Shown here in pieces: positions 55,674 through 64,000 of a stretch of 64,000 nt of DNA. Location of the stretch: assembly GCA_905235685.1 (NCBI GenBank), contig CAJOMO010000007.1, positions 28,807-92,806 of the forward strand, written 5' to 3'. Under the pieces are notes generated by a model. It saw nothing but the letters and a program-made list of their open reading frames with translations. It ran no database searches and was not told where the DNA came from. The stretch is from an uncultured Selenomonadaceae bacterium. Lineage in GTDB: Bacteria; Bacillota; Negativicutes; Selenomonadales; Selenomonadaceae. Numbering within the stretch: the first letter of the stretch is position 1; every line of letters starts with the position of its first letter. Position numbers and translations under genes: made by a program.

Positions 55674-57143
55674 GTGAATAAAATTTTTGAATTGGGCTTG
55701 ACGGGCGAACTGGAAATGTACGACGAAATTACCTGCGACGAAGAGACGGCAACCGTCGGCAATTCGTTTTTTGAGTGCTCATATTTCGGGACGCGGATTT
55801 TGATTTTGGCGGCGAATTTTGGCGAAGAAATTTTAATCGCGGGGAATATGATTTTGAATATGGCGGCGGCGCGCGCTGAAATTTTCGTTGCCTATTCCAA
55901 TTTCGACAAAAAATTATTGGCTGAAAATCTTGAGGCGCTGAAAATTTTGGGCGTCGACAGCAAAAAAATTATTTATCTGAAAAACAATTTGAAAAAAATT
56001 CTGCTGGATTTGCGCGCGAATATTATTTTCTGCGTCGACAGCGATAATCCGGAGCACAAAAATTTATCGGCGGCGTTTGAAAAAATTCTCGGCGAAATTT
56101 TGATTGAAACTGATTACCGCCCCGAAATTTACAAAAAACTTGCACACGCCACGGCGCTGAATTGCCCGCCCGATTTTTACGCGCCGAATCTTTTATCCGT
56201 CAAAGCGCCGAAAGTTGGCGTCACAAATGACTATGATTTTGATTTAATTAACCGCGCAAATTACATTTGGAAAAATCGCGTGCGGTTTCCCGTGCCGGAA
56301 ATTTGCCGAAAAACTTTGCTGAAAAATAATCCGATTGCCGAGGCGATTTTTGCTTACAAAAAAAATCATTGGGCGGCGCTTAGGATTTTGAACTCGGACG
56401 AAATATTTTTTGAGCGGCGCACGGATAACCAGGCGTACTGCGCGAAAGTTTCAAATGAGGCGGCGCGTGATTTTAAAATTTTTGGCGAAATTTGCACGGA
56501 TAAGATTTTGACTTTTGATTGGACTGAAGGCGTGCAAGTTCGGCGGCTGGTGATTTACGGAAATATTTTTGACGAAAAATCGGCGCGGCTTAAAATTCGT
56601 CTGGAACTTGAAAACGACATTGACAGCGAAAAAATTATCGAAACTGAATTGCCAAATCGCGGGCGTCCGCTGATTATCGACACCGGAAAAATTTTCGTGC
56701 GTCGCGCAGAGATTGAAGTTATTCAGCGCGGTAAAGATTTTGGCATCGCTGAAGTTGAATTTTTCGCGCAGATTGAGCCGCTCCGGCAAATTTCGCCGTT
56801 TATCAAGTTGACGACCGGCAACGAATTTTTTTACCGCTACGACGTGCCCTATGAGGTTGAAAATATTCCGCTGAGCGTGTACCGTTTTCACGTGGACGAG
56901 CCGATTAAAATTACTGCCGAAGACGGCGACGAAATTATTTTGACGGAAATTATTCGCGGCGACGAAGAAATTATTTTGAATTTGGGCGAGGCGAAGGAAA
57001 TTATTTTGACTGCCGAAGTTATCGGCAGCGCAAATATTTATGACAGGGCGATAATCCGGCGCGTGGGCGATTTGGCGCAGATTCAACTCAAAATGTGGCA
57101 GTGGCTTGACAAAATGCGCGTCCACAAAATTCGCAATATATGA
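55674..57143 (+). CDS. LmbE/PIG-L-like protein with degenerate active site
   Basis: A 489-residue protein I place tentatively in the PIG-L deacetylase superfamily. The first 150 residues have the fold pattern: LILAANFGEEILIAGNMIL in the place of the AHPDDE metal motif, then an EALKILGVDSKKIIYL helix-strand typical of the family. The two metal aspartates and histidine are missing, so catalysis is unlikely. The rest (about 200-489) is beta-rich (NRGRPLIIDTGKIFVRRAEI) and unrecognised, perhaps a carbohydrate-binding domain. The GTG at 55674 follows GGTGA. It precedes the Kdo transferase gene, hinting at envelope polysaccharide. Confidence 0.55.
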   Translation: MNKIFELGLTGELEMYDEITCDEETATVGNSFFECSYFGTRILILAANFGEEILIAGNMILNMAAARAEIFVAYSNFDKKLLAENLEALKILGVDSKKIIYLKNNLKKILLDLRANIIFCVDSDNPEHKNLSAAFEKILGEILIETDYRPEIYKKLAHATALNCPPDFYAPNLLSVKAPKVGVTNDYDFDLINRANYIWKNRVRFPVPEICRKTLLKNNPIAEAIFAYKKNHWAALRILNSDEIFFERRTDNQAYCAKVSNEAARDFKIFGEICTDKILTFDWTEGVQVRRLVIYGNIFDEKSARLKIRLELENDIDSEKIIETELPNRGRPLIIDTGKIFVRRAEIEVIQRGKDFGIAEVEFFAQIEPLRQISPFIKLTTGNEFFYRYDVPYEVENIPLSVYRFHVDEPIKITAEDGDEIILTEIIRGDEEIILNLGEAKEIILTAEVIGSANIYDRAIIRRVGDLAQIQLKMWQWLDKMRVHKIRNI

Positions 57144-57144
57144 G

Positions 57145-57173
57145 TTGCAAAAAACCGCCGCGTCAAATAAAAT
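57145..57173 (+). promoter_or_regulatory. waaA-lpxK promoter
   Basis: TTGCAA (57145-57150), a 17-base spacer and TAAAAT (57168-57173), 31 bases before the TTG start. Confidence 0.6.
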
Positions 57174-57204
57174 ATGCTGATTGAATTTAAAAGGGGCGCT
57201 TGTA

Positions 57205-59700
57205 TTGCAGCTACTCTACAACCTCGCGGCAATCTTGGTCGTGATAATAATCATTCCGGTTTTTTTGGTACGCTCGATTAGAGAAAAAGGCTTCGTCGAA
57301 CGAATAAAGCAGAGCCTGGGAATTTTCCCCGAAGGCGCGCTTGCCCCCGTGGCGAAAAAAAATTGCATATGGGTACACGCGGCGTCCGTCGGTGAAATAG
57401 TCGCAACCAGCCCGCTAATCAAAGAATTTCGGCGCGAATTTCCCAAATCGCCAATCTTAGTCTCGGTGGTAACAACTTCGGGCTACGAAATGGCAAACCG
57501 AATAATCAAAGACGCGGACAGCATAATTTATTTCCCGCTGGATCTGCCATTTGTGGCGGCGTCGGTTTTGCGGCGAATCCACCCACGAATTTTTTTAAAT
57601 GTTGAAACGGAATTGTGGCCAAACTTTTTGAAAAACGCGCGGCAAATGCACATTCCGGTAATGATGGTTAACGGGCGCATTTCGGATAAAAGCGTGCGGC
57701 GGTACAAATATATGTTTTCAATTTTAACCGATATGATAAATTCAGTGAAATTTTTTGCAATGCAATCGCCGATAGACGCGGATTATATTATGCAATTGGG
57801 CGCGCCGAAACATTTGGTGACGGTTACCGGCAACACGAAATTTGACCAAACTTATACTGACGTGACGCCGGCGGAGCGCGAAAAAATTTTAACCGATATG
57901 GGCTTGCAAAATGCTGACGGAATTTTTTTAGCGGGCAGCACTCACCGCGGCGAAGAAGATTTTGTTTTGCGCGCCTTTCAAGGTATCCGCGAAAATCACC
58001 CGCGCGCCAAATTGGTTATCGCCCCGCGTGAACTTTTGCGCACGAACGAAATTGTCAATCTTTGTAAACGCGCCGGTTTCAAAGTCGGCACTCGAACCGA
58101 ATTGCAGAAACGTCCGCCCACCGCGGAAGACGTGATTATCCTTGATACTATCGGCGAATTGGGCAAAGTTTACAGCGTCGGCGATGTCATTTACGTTGGC
58201 GGCAGTTTGGTGACGCACGGCGGACATAATATCCTTGAACCCGCGGCTCACGGCAAGGCAATTATCGTCGGTTTGCACATGGAAAATTTTAAAGATACGC
58301 ACGCACTTTTTAAAAATCGAAACGCCTGCATTACCGTCGATAATCCGGACGAACTCGTTATCGAGGCTAAAAAACTTTTCGACGACCCTAAGCACCGCAA
58401 ACAGCTTGAAGATGAAACTTTAAAAATCGTCAAGGAAAATCGCGGCGCGTCAAGGAAATCTGCTGAACTTTTGCGCAAAGTTTTAACCGAATATGAGGCT
58501 AAGGAAAATTCGCGTCACCCGCGCACTACTCAAAAAGTTGAAAATCTGCGCACATATTTTAATTATCTGATTCACCTCAAGGACGAAGAAATTCACGGCG
58601 TGGCTATGAATTTGCTGATGGGCTTGATGTACATTTTTTCGTTGATTTATCAGCAACTGGTTAATTTGAAACTCGGCGGCTACAAAGTCGGCATTTTCGG
58701 CAAAGAAAAACTGAATTGTTTTGTTATCAGCCTTGGGAATATCACGGTTGGCGGCACGGGCAAAACTCCGACGGCTCAGCGGTTGGCGCGCGATATTCGG
58801 GATATGGGTTATCGCGTGGTGATTTTGAATCGCGGCTATCGGGCGAAATGGCACGGCGAAGTTGGCATCGTTTCTGACGGCAAAGATTTACATATGGACG
58901 CGGCAGAGGCGGGCGACGAAGCTTATATGTTGGCGAAACATTTGCCGAACGTACCGGTTTTAATCGGCGCGGAGCGGGCTGTTACCGGCAGATATGCGAT
59001 TGAACATTTCGGCGCGGAAGTTGCGATTTTGGACGACGGCTATCAGCATTGGCAGCTTATTCGTGATATGGATATTTTACTTGTTGACGCGGTTAATGTT
59101 TTTGGCAATGGGCATTTGTTGCCGCGCGGGACTCTTCGCGAATCTATGTCTCATATCAGTCGCGCAGATGTTTGCTTAATTACGAAAGTTGACCAGGCGG
59201 AAGAGGGCGCGGGCGAATATATCCGTGAGACTGTTCACAAATACAACGCCGCCGCAAAAATCGTTGAGAGCATTCACCAACCGCGTTGTTTTATTTCGCT
59301 GGCTGATTGGTTTATAAATTTGGCGGGCGAAGGTATCAGCGTTGAAAATATTTCCGGTCAAAAAATCATGGCGGTATCGGCGATTGGCAATCCGGCGTCG
59401 TTCGAGCGGACGCTTAAAGATTTGGGCGCTGAAATTCTTGAGAGTATTCATTACCCCGATCACCACGAATATACGATTCGGGAAATGCGCGACGTTTTGC
59501 AACAGGCCGACGCGATTGGAGCGGAGGCAATTGTCATAACCGAGAAAGACGCCGTGAAAATTCCCGCTGAATTTGCCAAAACCAGCTGGAACATTCCAAT
59601 TTTCGTGATTTGCGTTGAAGTTAAATTTCAAGCCGGTGCTGAGGATTTTCAAAATGAGCTTCGTCGTCGCTTGAGTGAAAAATTAGGCGGGCGTAAATAA
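57205..59700 (+). CDS. waaA-lpxK: Fused Kdo transferase (WaaA) and lipid A 4'-kinase (LpxK)
   Basis: An 831-residue bifunctional enzyme for lipid A-Kdo assembly at the inner membrane. Residues 1-430 are WaaA: N-terminal TM helix, WVHAASVGEI with the catalytic glutamate, NGRISDKS, AGSTHRGEED and VGGSLVTHGGHNILEPA. After a linker, residues from about 465 are LpxK: CFVISLGNITVGGTGKTPTA (P-loop) and AILDDGYQHW. The fusion is known in Negativicutes. The TTG at 57205 has AAGGGG 8 bases upstream; an earlier TTG at 57181 lacks one. kdsB lies 3.5 kb further. Confidence 0.92.
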   Translation: MQLLYNLAAILVVIIIIPVFLVRSIREKGFVERIKQSLGIFPEGALAPVAKKNCIWVHAASVGEIVATSPLIKEFRREFPKSPILVSVVTTSGYEMANRIIKDADSIIYFPLDLPFVAASVLRRIHPRIFLNVETELWPNFLKNARQMHIPVMMVNGRISDKSVRRYKYMFSILTDMINSVKFFAMQSPIDADYIMQLGAPKHLVTVTGNTKFDQTYTDVTPAEREKILTDMGLQNADGIFLAGSTHRGEEDFVLRAFQGIRENHPRAKLVIAPRELLRTNEIVNLCKRAGFKVGTRTELQKRPPTAEDVIILDTIGELGKVYSVGDVIYVGGSLVTHGGHNILEPAAHGKAIIVGLHMENFKDTHALFKNRNACITVDNPDELVIEAKKLFDDPKHRKQLEDETLKIVKENRGASRKSAELLRKVLTEYEAKENSRHPRTTQKVENLRTYFNYLIHLKDEEIHGVAMNLLMGLMYIFSLIYQQLVNLKLGGYKVGIFGKEKLNCFVISLGNITVGGTGKTPTAQRLARDIRDMGYRVVILNRGYRAKWHGEVGIVSDGKDLHMDAAEAGDEAYMLAKHLPNVPVLIGAERAVTGRYAIEHFGAEVAILDDGYQHWQLIRDMDILLVDAVNVFGNGHLLPRGTLRESMSHISRADVCLITKVDQAEEGAGEYIRETVHKYNAAAKIVESIHQPRCFISLADWFINLAGEGISVENISGQKIMAVSAIGNPASFERTLKDLGAEILESIHYPDHHEYTIREMRDVLQQADAIGAEAIVITEKDAVKIPAEFAKTSWNIPIFVICVEVKFQAGAEDFQNELRRRLSEKLGGRK

Positions 59701-59718
59701 ATTTAAGGAGTGAGCGGT

Positions 59719-60729
59719 ATGTTGAGGAAAATTTTTGCGTTGATGATGTTAATTGCTCTGACGCTGTCGATTGGCGGCTGTGGCGGGAATACCAGTCAAG
59801 CGCCGACCACCAGTAACAAATTGGTTATTTACACTTCAATGAAGGAGTCGCTGATTGGCGGCATTATCGAAGGTTTCAAGCGGCAAAATCCTGGTATCGA
59901 GATAGACTATCAGTCGGCGGGCGCGGGGAAAATTATGGCGAAATTAGCGGCGGAACGTCAAAGCGGGCATTTGCTGGCGGATATTATTTGGACGAGCGAA
60001 GTTCCGGATTTTTACGAAATGAAGGCTCAAGGTATGCTTGAACGTTACCAGCCGTCGAATTTCAGCGAACTTTTGAATCCGTTTGACGATTACGACGGCT
60101 CATTTACTGCGGCGCGCCTGGGAACTTTGGGGATTGTCATTAACACTGATAAAGTTGAAACGCCGCCCGCGGATTGGGCAACCATCGCTACAGATCCGCT
60201 TTACAGAGATTCTTTTGGAATTGCCGACCCCGCGCTTTCCGGTACTGCTTTTATGAGCGTGGCTTTGCTTGAAAAACAATTCGGCTGGGATTATCTTGTC
60301 AAACTGCGCGAAAATGGCGCAATTAAGAGCAAAGGCTCTGGCAGAGTTGTTGACGATACTGCAACCGGCGATTTGAATGCTTGCTTAGGTGTCGATTATA
60401 TTACCGCGGCGAAAATTGACAAGGGCTCGAATCTGCGAATGGTTTATCCGCAAGAGTTGTTAATGGTGCCAAGTCCGGTTGCCATTTTCAAAGACGCCCC
60501 CAACAAGGAAAATGCTAAAAAATTCGTGGATTATCTTTTGACGCAGGAAGCGCAGCAAATGGTCGCCAATGCAGGGACTGTTCCCGTGCGTACCGATGTT
60601 GAAATGCCCGAAAAATATAATTTGCCCGCGCCCGAAGTCGCACTCAATACCGGTATCAAAATTAATTACAATGACGTTATGGCTAAAAAAGAAGAGCTCA
60701 TTCAAAAATTTTCCGACCTGTTTAAATGA
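59719..60729 (+). CDS. Extracellular solute-binding lipoprotein, iron(III)/polyamine type
   Basis: A 336-residue family 1 binding protein: signal peptide MLRKIFALMMLIALTLSIGG with lipobox IGGC, then LVIYTSMKESLIGGIIEGF and LLADIIWTSEVPDFYEM, resembling FbpA/PotD-type receptors for ferric iron or 2-aminoethylphosphonate. No permease or ATPase gene is adjacent, so it is an orphan here. AAGGAG lies 9 bases before the ATG at 59719. It ends at triple-hairpin copy 2. Confidence 0.88.
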   Translation: MLRKIFALMMLIALTLSIGGCGGNTSQAPTTSNKLVIYTSMKESLIGGIIEGFKRQNPGIEIDYQSAGAGKIMAKLAAERQSGHLLADIIWTSEVPDFYEMKAQGMLERYQPSNFSELLNPFDDYDGSFTAARLGTLGIVINTDKVETPPADWATIATDPLYRDSFGIADPALSGTAFMSVALLEKQFGWDYLVKLRENGAIKSKGSGRVVDDTATGDLNACLGVDYITAAKIDKGSNLRMVYPQELLMVPSPVAIFKDAPNKENAKKFVDYLLTQEAQQMVANAGTVPVRTDVEMPEKYNLPAPEVALNTGIKINYNDVMAKKEELIQKFSDLFK

Positions 60730-60734
60730 TTGAT

Positions 60735-60841
60735 CAACTTTCTTTTATAGTAAAAGAAAGTTGCAAAGAAAAGCGCGGCGCGGATTGTCACATCACGTGA
60801 CAAGCGCGCCGCAGGGGGCGCTCATCCTTGAGCGCCTTTTT
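60735..60841 (+). repeat. Triple-hairpin intergenic element, copy 2
   Basis: Hairpin 1 CAACTTTCTTTTA/TAAAAGAAAGTTG (60735-60763), hairpin 2 GCGGCGCG/CGCGCCGC with TGTCAC/GTGACA (60775-60812), hairpin 3 GGGCGCTCA/TGAGCGCC with TTTTT (60815-60841). Compared with copy 1 the stem pair T-A became C-G on both sides, a compensatory change. Confidence 0.88.
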
Positions 60842-60853
60842 ATTTTTGGTTGG

Positions 60854-63103
60854 TTATGATTTGTCGCGCAGAACTTCAGCCAGCGTTTCCATCATTTTCG
60901 GAACGTCCAAAGGTTTAGCTATGTGGCTGTTCATTCCAGCATTCTTCGCCGCTTGAATATCTTCACTGAAAGCGTTCGCTGTCATTGCGATTATCGGAAT
61001 TTTAGCAAGTTTTTTATTTTCCAATTTGCGAATCGTTTGCGCCGCCTCGTAGCCGTTCATTACCGGCATTTGAATATCCATCAAAATCGCGTCAAAATCG
61101 CCTGGATTCGACGCCGCAACTTTTTCAACCGCATCTTTGCCATTAACCGCATAATCCACCGTAAAGCCCGCGCCTTCCAACAACATCAGCGCTATTTCGC
61201 GGTTTACGTCAATATCCTCAACCAACAATAATTTTTTCTGGCTGAAATCCACTTCGCCGTCCGTTTCAGTTTCCGGCGGCTCGTCCTCAATTATTTCGTC
61301 CGACAATTTAAATTTCACGTTAACAATAAATTCAGTTCCCTTATTCGGCGCAGTCACCACTTCGATATCGCCGTTCATCAAATCGACAATGCTTTTGGTT
61401 ATCGCCATGCCCAAACCCGTGCCTTGAATTTTGCTGACGGTCGAAGTCCTTTCGCGCGTGAACGCCTCAAAAACAGTTTTGGCAAAATCGGCGCTCATAC
61501 CAATTCCGCTGTCCTTAACGCGAAATTCATATTCGCCGAAACCGTCCGCGCCGTCATTTTTCTGCGCGAGCGTCACGGAAATTTTGCCGTCCTTCGGCGT
61601 AAATTTGTAGGCGTTGCTAATCAGATTCAGCAAAACGCGATTCAGCCGGTGTTCGTCGCAAATCACAAATTTATTTTTCACGTCCGAAGTATCCACCGTA
61701 AAATCAATATTTTTCGTCGACATCTGCGTCATAAACATATCGTAAACATCGGAAAAAATTTTGCGGATATTCGCCGGCGAATTTTCCAATTCCATCTTGC
61801 CGTTTTCAATGCGGCTCATTTCCAAAACGTCGTTAATCAGCGCGAGCAAATGTTGACTGCTGGCGTCAATTTTTTTCAAGAAATCATACATTTTCGCGGG
61901 AACTTCGTCGGGGCAACGCGGGCGCGTGCAGTTTTCGCAAAGCTTGTGCAGTTTCTTAGAAAGTTCGACGTAGCCGGTAATTGCATTCATAGGCGTGCGG
62001 ATATCGTGACTCATATTAAAAAGAAAAGTCGTCTTAGCTTTGCTGCTTTGTTCGGCTAAGTTTTTCGCTTCGATAAGTTCAGCCTGGCGCTGTTTGAGTT
62101 CGATTTGTTGACGGTTAATAGTGTCAAGGCTCTCTTGCATTTGAAGGACGTGGGCGCGCTCAATGTTGGCGTTGCGATATTGAACAACCACGTAAACCAG
62201 CAGCAGAAAAACAACAAGCGTTGCGATAATCATTGCCGCCACAAGCCACGGGCGATTTTCGAGCATTTCAATGAACGTCATATTTTCGTAATGCTGACTA
62301 ATCCATTTTCGGTGCAGGGCGTCAAGTCTGCCTTCCTGTTGCATTTGAATCAGCACGGCATTAATTTTCACGCGGAGCATAGTATCTTCGGGGTGCAAAA
62401 CCATTGAGCCGTAAACGTGCGTAACCGCGTAGCTCGGGTGAAAATCCGTCAACTGAAATTCTTCGAGAAATTCATTGCCGACTTGAATTGGGCAAATGGC
62501 AAATTCGTATTCGCCACTTTTCAGCGCCGCGAAAATTTTTTTGTAAGAGCTGACGTAAGAAATTTCGTCGTCAAGTCCGAGCCCCGGCACTCTGTGCAAA
62601 GAGGCAACGCGCCGCCCGTACAAATCAGCAACAGACGAAACGCTTGTTCGCCCGTAAATGACGTATTGCTTTTCGGTCGTGGGAATTGTCGAAATGATGT
62701 CGCGCCTGCCGACGATTAAATCAGACTCCATATTCATAATCACATCGGCTTTGCCTTCTTCGAAAATTTTATTCGCCAAATTCCAGTCCATTAATTTCAA
62801 ATCCAAATTCATCTGCAGGCGATTTGCAATTTCGTTAATCAGTTCCACGTCAAGCCCGCTGGGTCTGCCGTATCTGTCGAAAAACGAATAGGGCGCGTAA
62901 TCCATATCGGTCACGACGTGCAAAGTTTTATCGAATTTATTTTCCGGAAAAATTTCAATCTTAGGATCGGGCTTGAATGCCTCTGACAAATACAAATATA
63001 AAATCACGAACAGCCCCGCCAATATCGCCGGCAGGGAAAACAGCAAAAATATCGTGTTGCTCTTCTTTTCAAAAAAGCCGTGCGGCGGCTGAGGATTTTC
63101 CAT
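60854..63103 (-). CDS. Hybrid sensor histidine kinase with periplasmic solute-binding domain
   Basis: A 749-residue sensor kinase: TM helix (about 18-40), a periplasmic SBP_bac_3-like domain (60-275, VVTDMDYAPYSFFDRYGRPSG-type), TM helix (285-309), coiled coil, HisKA with NMSHDIRTPMN (His366), HATPase (NRVLLNLISNAYKF, GTGLGMAI), then a receiver domain (LVEDIDVNREIAL, Asp in ILMDIQMPVMNGYE). A cysteine cluster (Cys389, 392, 397) interrupts the HisKA helices, which might bind a metal or sense redox state. The binding-protein sensor suggests amino acids or similar solutes. AAGGAG precedes the ATG. Confidence 0.92.
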   Translation of the reverse strand: MENPQPPHGFFEKKSNTIFLLFSLPAILAGLFVILYLYLSEAFKPDPKIEIFPENKFDKTLHVVTDMDYAPYSFFDRYGRPSGLDVELINEIANRLQMNLDLKLMDWNLANKIFEEGKADVIMNMESDLIVGRRDIISTIPTTEKQYVIYGRTSVSSVADLYGRRVASLHRVPGLGLDDEISYVSSYKKIFAALKSGEYEFAICPIQVGNEFLEEFQLTDFHPSYAVTHVYGSMVLHPEDTMLRVKINAVLIQMQQEGRLDALHRKWISQHYENMTFIEMLENRPWLVAAMIIATLVVFLLLVYVVVQYRNANIERAHVLQMQESLDTINRQQIELKQRQAELIEAKNLAEQSSKAKTTFLFNMSHDIRTPMNAITGYVELSKKLHKLCENCTRPRCPDEVPAKMYDFLKKIDASSQHLLALINDVLEMSRIENGKMELENSPANIRKIFSDVYDMFMTQMSTKNIDFTVDTSDVKNKFVICDEHRLNRVLLNLISNAYKFTPKDGKISVTLAQKNDGADGFGEYEFRVKDSGIGMSADFAKTVFEAFTRERTSTVSKIQGTGLGMAITKSIVDLMNGDIEVVTAPNKGTEFIVNVKFKLSDEIIEDEPPETETDGEVDFSQKKLLLVEDIDVNREIALMLLEGAGFTVDYAVNGKDAVEKVAASNPGDFDAILMDIQMPVMNGYEAAQTIRKLENKKLAKIPIIAMTANAFSEDIQAAKNAGMNSHIAKPLDVPKMMETLAEVLRDKS

Positions 63104-63138
63104 GAATCTGTCTCCTTCTGTGCAAATTGTTATGAGAT

Positions 63139-63167
63139 ATTATATCAGCTATTGCGAAATTTTGTAC
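63139..63167 (-). promoter_or_regulatory. Hybrid kinase promoter
   Basis: On the minus strand GTACAA (63162-63167), a 17-base spacer and TATAAT (63139-63144). The -35 is poor. Confidence 0.45.
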
Positions 63168-63191
63168 AGAAAAATTAAGCGCGGCGATATC

Positions 63192-63220
63192 TTGAAACAT
63201 AATCTTCAATGAAATATAAT
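63192..63220 (+). promoter_or_regulatory. kdsB promoter
   Basis: TTGAAA (63192-63197), a 17-base spacer and TATAAT (63215-63220), 29 bases before the start codon. Confidence 0.75.
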
Positions 63221-63249
63221 CACGGCAAAAAGAAATGAGCTGAGTTTTT

Positions 63250-63999
63250 GTGAAATCGATTTGTGTAATACCTGCGCGATACGCCTCTACAAGGCTGCCT
63301 GGAAAGCCGCTTAGAGATATTTGTGGCAAGCCGATGATTTCGCGCGTCTATGAGCGTTCTAGTGCGTCTACGGCGGTTTCTGAAGTGATTGTCGCCACCG
63401 ACGACGAACGCATTTTTAAAGCTGTGGAAGAAAATTCCGGCAAAGCGATAATGACGCGCGCCGACCACAAAACCGGCACTGACCGGCTTGCTGAAGTTGC
63501 GGAAAAATTTCCGGACGTTGATTTGATTGTGAATGTGCAGGGCGATGAGCCGCTGATTGAAGGCAAATTGATTGACGCGCTCGTTGCCGAATTTGTTAAC
63601 GATGAAACTTTGCAAATGGCGACGGTTGCCACTGAACTTTTTGACGAAGCCGAAATGAATAATCCAAACAACGTCAAGGTTACTTTCGACAGTTACAATG
63701 ACGCGCTGTATTTTTCGCGCTCGCTGATACCGTATCCGCGAAATTCCGGCAAGGCGAAAGTTTACAAGCACATTGGGATTTATGCGTATCGGCGGGATTT
63801 TTTATTGGAATATGCGAAAATGGAATCGACGCCGCTTGAACAGGCTGAATCTTTGGAGCAACTGCGGGCGCTGGAAAATGGCTATAAAATTCGCGTGATT
63901 GTCAGCGATTGTCAATTTGTTGGCGTGGATACCGAGGAAGATTTAAAGCGTGTCAATGAAATTTACCGTGAGGCTGGTGGAAAATTTGAACAAAATTAA
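63250..63999 (+). CDS. kdsB: 3-deoxy-manno-octulosonate cytidylyltransferase
   Basis: KdsB activates Kdo as CMP-Kdo for the WaaA domain encoded 3.5 kb upstream. The 249-residue protein has the nucleotidyltransferase start VIPARYASTRLPGKPL, the sugar-binding IVNVQGDEPLI, and the C-terminal KHIGIYAYRRDFL and TPLEQAESLEQLRALENG. The GTG start at 63250 is weakly preceded by GAGCTGAG. The stop codon lies one base before the window end, so the gene is complete. Confidence 0.96.
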   Translation: MKSICVIPARYASTRLPGKPLRDICGKPMISRVYERSSASTAVSEVIVATDDERIFKAVEENSGKAIMTRADHKTGTDRLAEVAEKFPDVDLIVNVQGDEPLIEGKLIDALVAEFVNDETLQMATVATELFDEAEMNNPNNVKVTFDSYNDALYFSRSLIPYPRNSGKAKVYKHIGIYAYRRDFLLEYAKMESTPLEQAESLEQLRALENGYKIRVIVSDCQFVGVDTEEDLKRVNEIYREAGGKFEQN

Positions 64000-64000
64000 C

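Overview
The window reads as a chromosomal segment of a diderm Firmicute of the Negativicutes (Selenomonas/Veillonella type). Firmicute-type genes (codY, ffh-rpsP-khpA, rsmH-ftsL, a HemZ-like protein, clpB) sit beside outer-membrane genes: a waaA-lpxK fusion, kdsB and gmhA. Oxygen-sensitive enzymes (a KorDABC ferredoxin oxidoreductase, an aldo/keto reductase with ferredoxin-type clusters) suggest an anaerobe, and a flagellin suggests motility. There are three tRNA genes. I see no rRNA, CRISPR, insertion sequence or prophage. No gene-free stretch exceeds about 300 bases.

Layout. 1-11.3 kb (minus): thiD (cut by the window edge), two tandem ADP-ribosylglycohydrolases, a broken thiC, eno, a shortened flavin reductase, a decayed carboxylesterase, plsY, der, rtcB, a DUF512 radical SAM protein and a DUF1858 protein. 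11.4-20 kb (mostly plus): rsmH-ftsL, a TAXI binding protein (minus), codY, flagellin, tRNA-Gly/Asp/Cys, ffh-rpsP-khpA and a DUF815 ATPase. 20-25 kb (mostly minus): aldo/keto reductase and korDABC, with one membrane-anchored hypothetical on plus. 25-32 kb (plus): two tandem diguanylate cyclases, a GIY-YIG nuclease and clpB. 32-41 kb: a serine hydrolase (minus), then an M15 peptidase, a complete oppABCDF set and a membrane MutS-like ATPase (plus). 41-55.6 kb (minus): aspS, lytic transglycosylase, a large STAND/TPR ATPase, hisS, a PARG-like macrodomain protein, HemZ-like protein, fur, gmhA, polA and L,D-transpeptidase. 55.7-64 kb: an LmbE-like protein, waaA-lpxK, an orphan iron-type binding protein, a hybrid histidine kinase (minus) and kdsB.

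What stands out: (i) a triple-hairpin intergenic element in four copies, each exactly between convergent genes; (ii) a strong minus-strand promoter followed within about 70 bases by a hairpin terminator, a likely small RNA; (iii) degenerate heptamer repeats inserted in frame into two conserved genes; (iv) gene decay in the first 6.5 kb and small frameshifts at the 3' ends of codY and the TAXI gene; (v) three ADP-ribose-removing enzymes; (vi) a STAND-type ATPase with a hydrophobic insert lodged between hisS and aspS. Promoters often combine TTGCAA at -35 with TATAAT preceded by TGG.

All calls rest on reading the sequence and translations; no database search was run.
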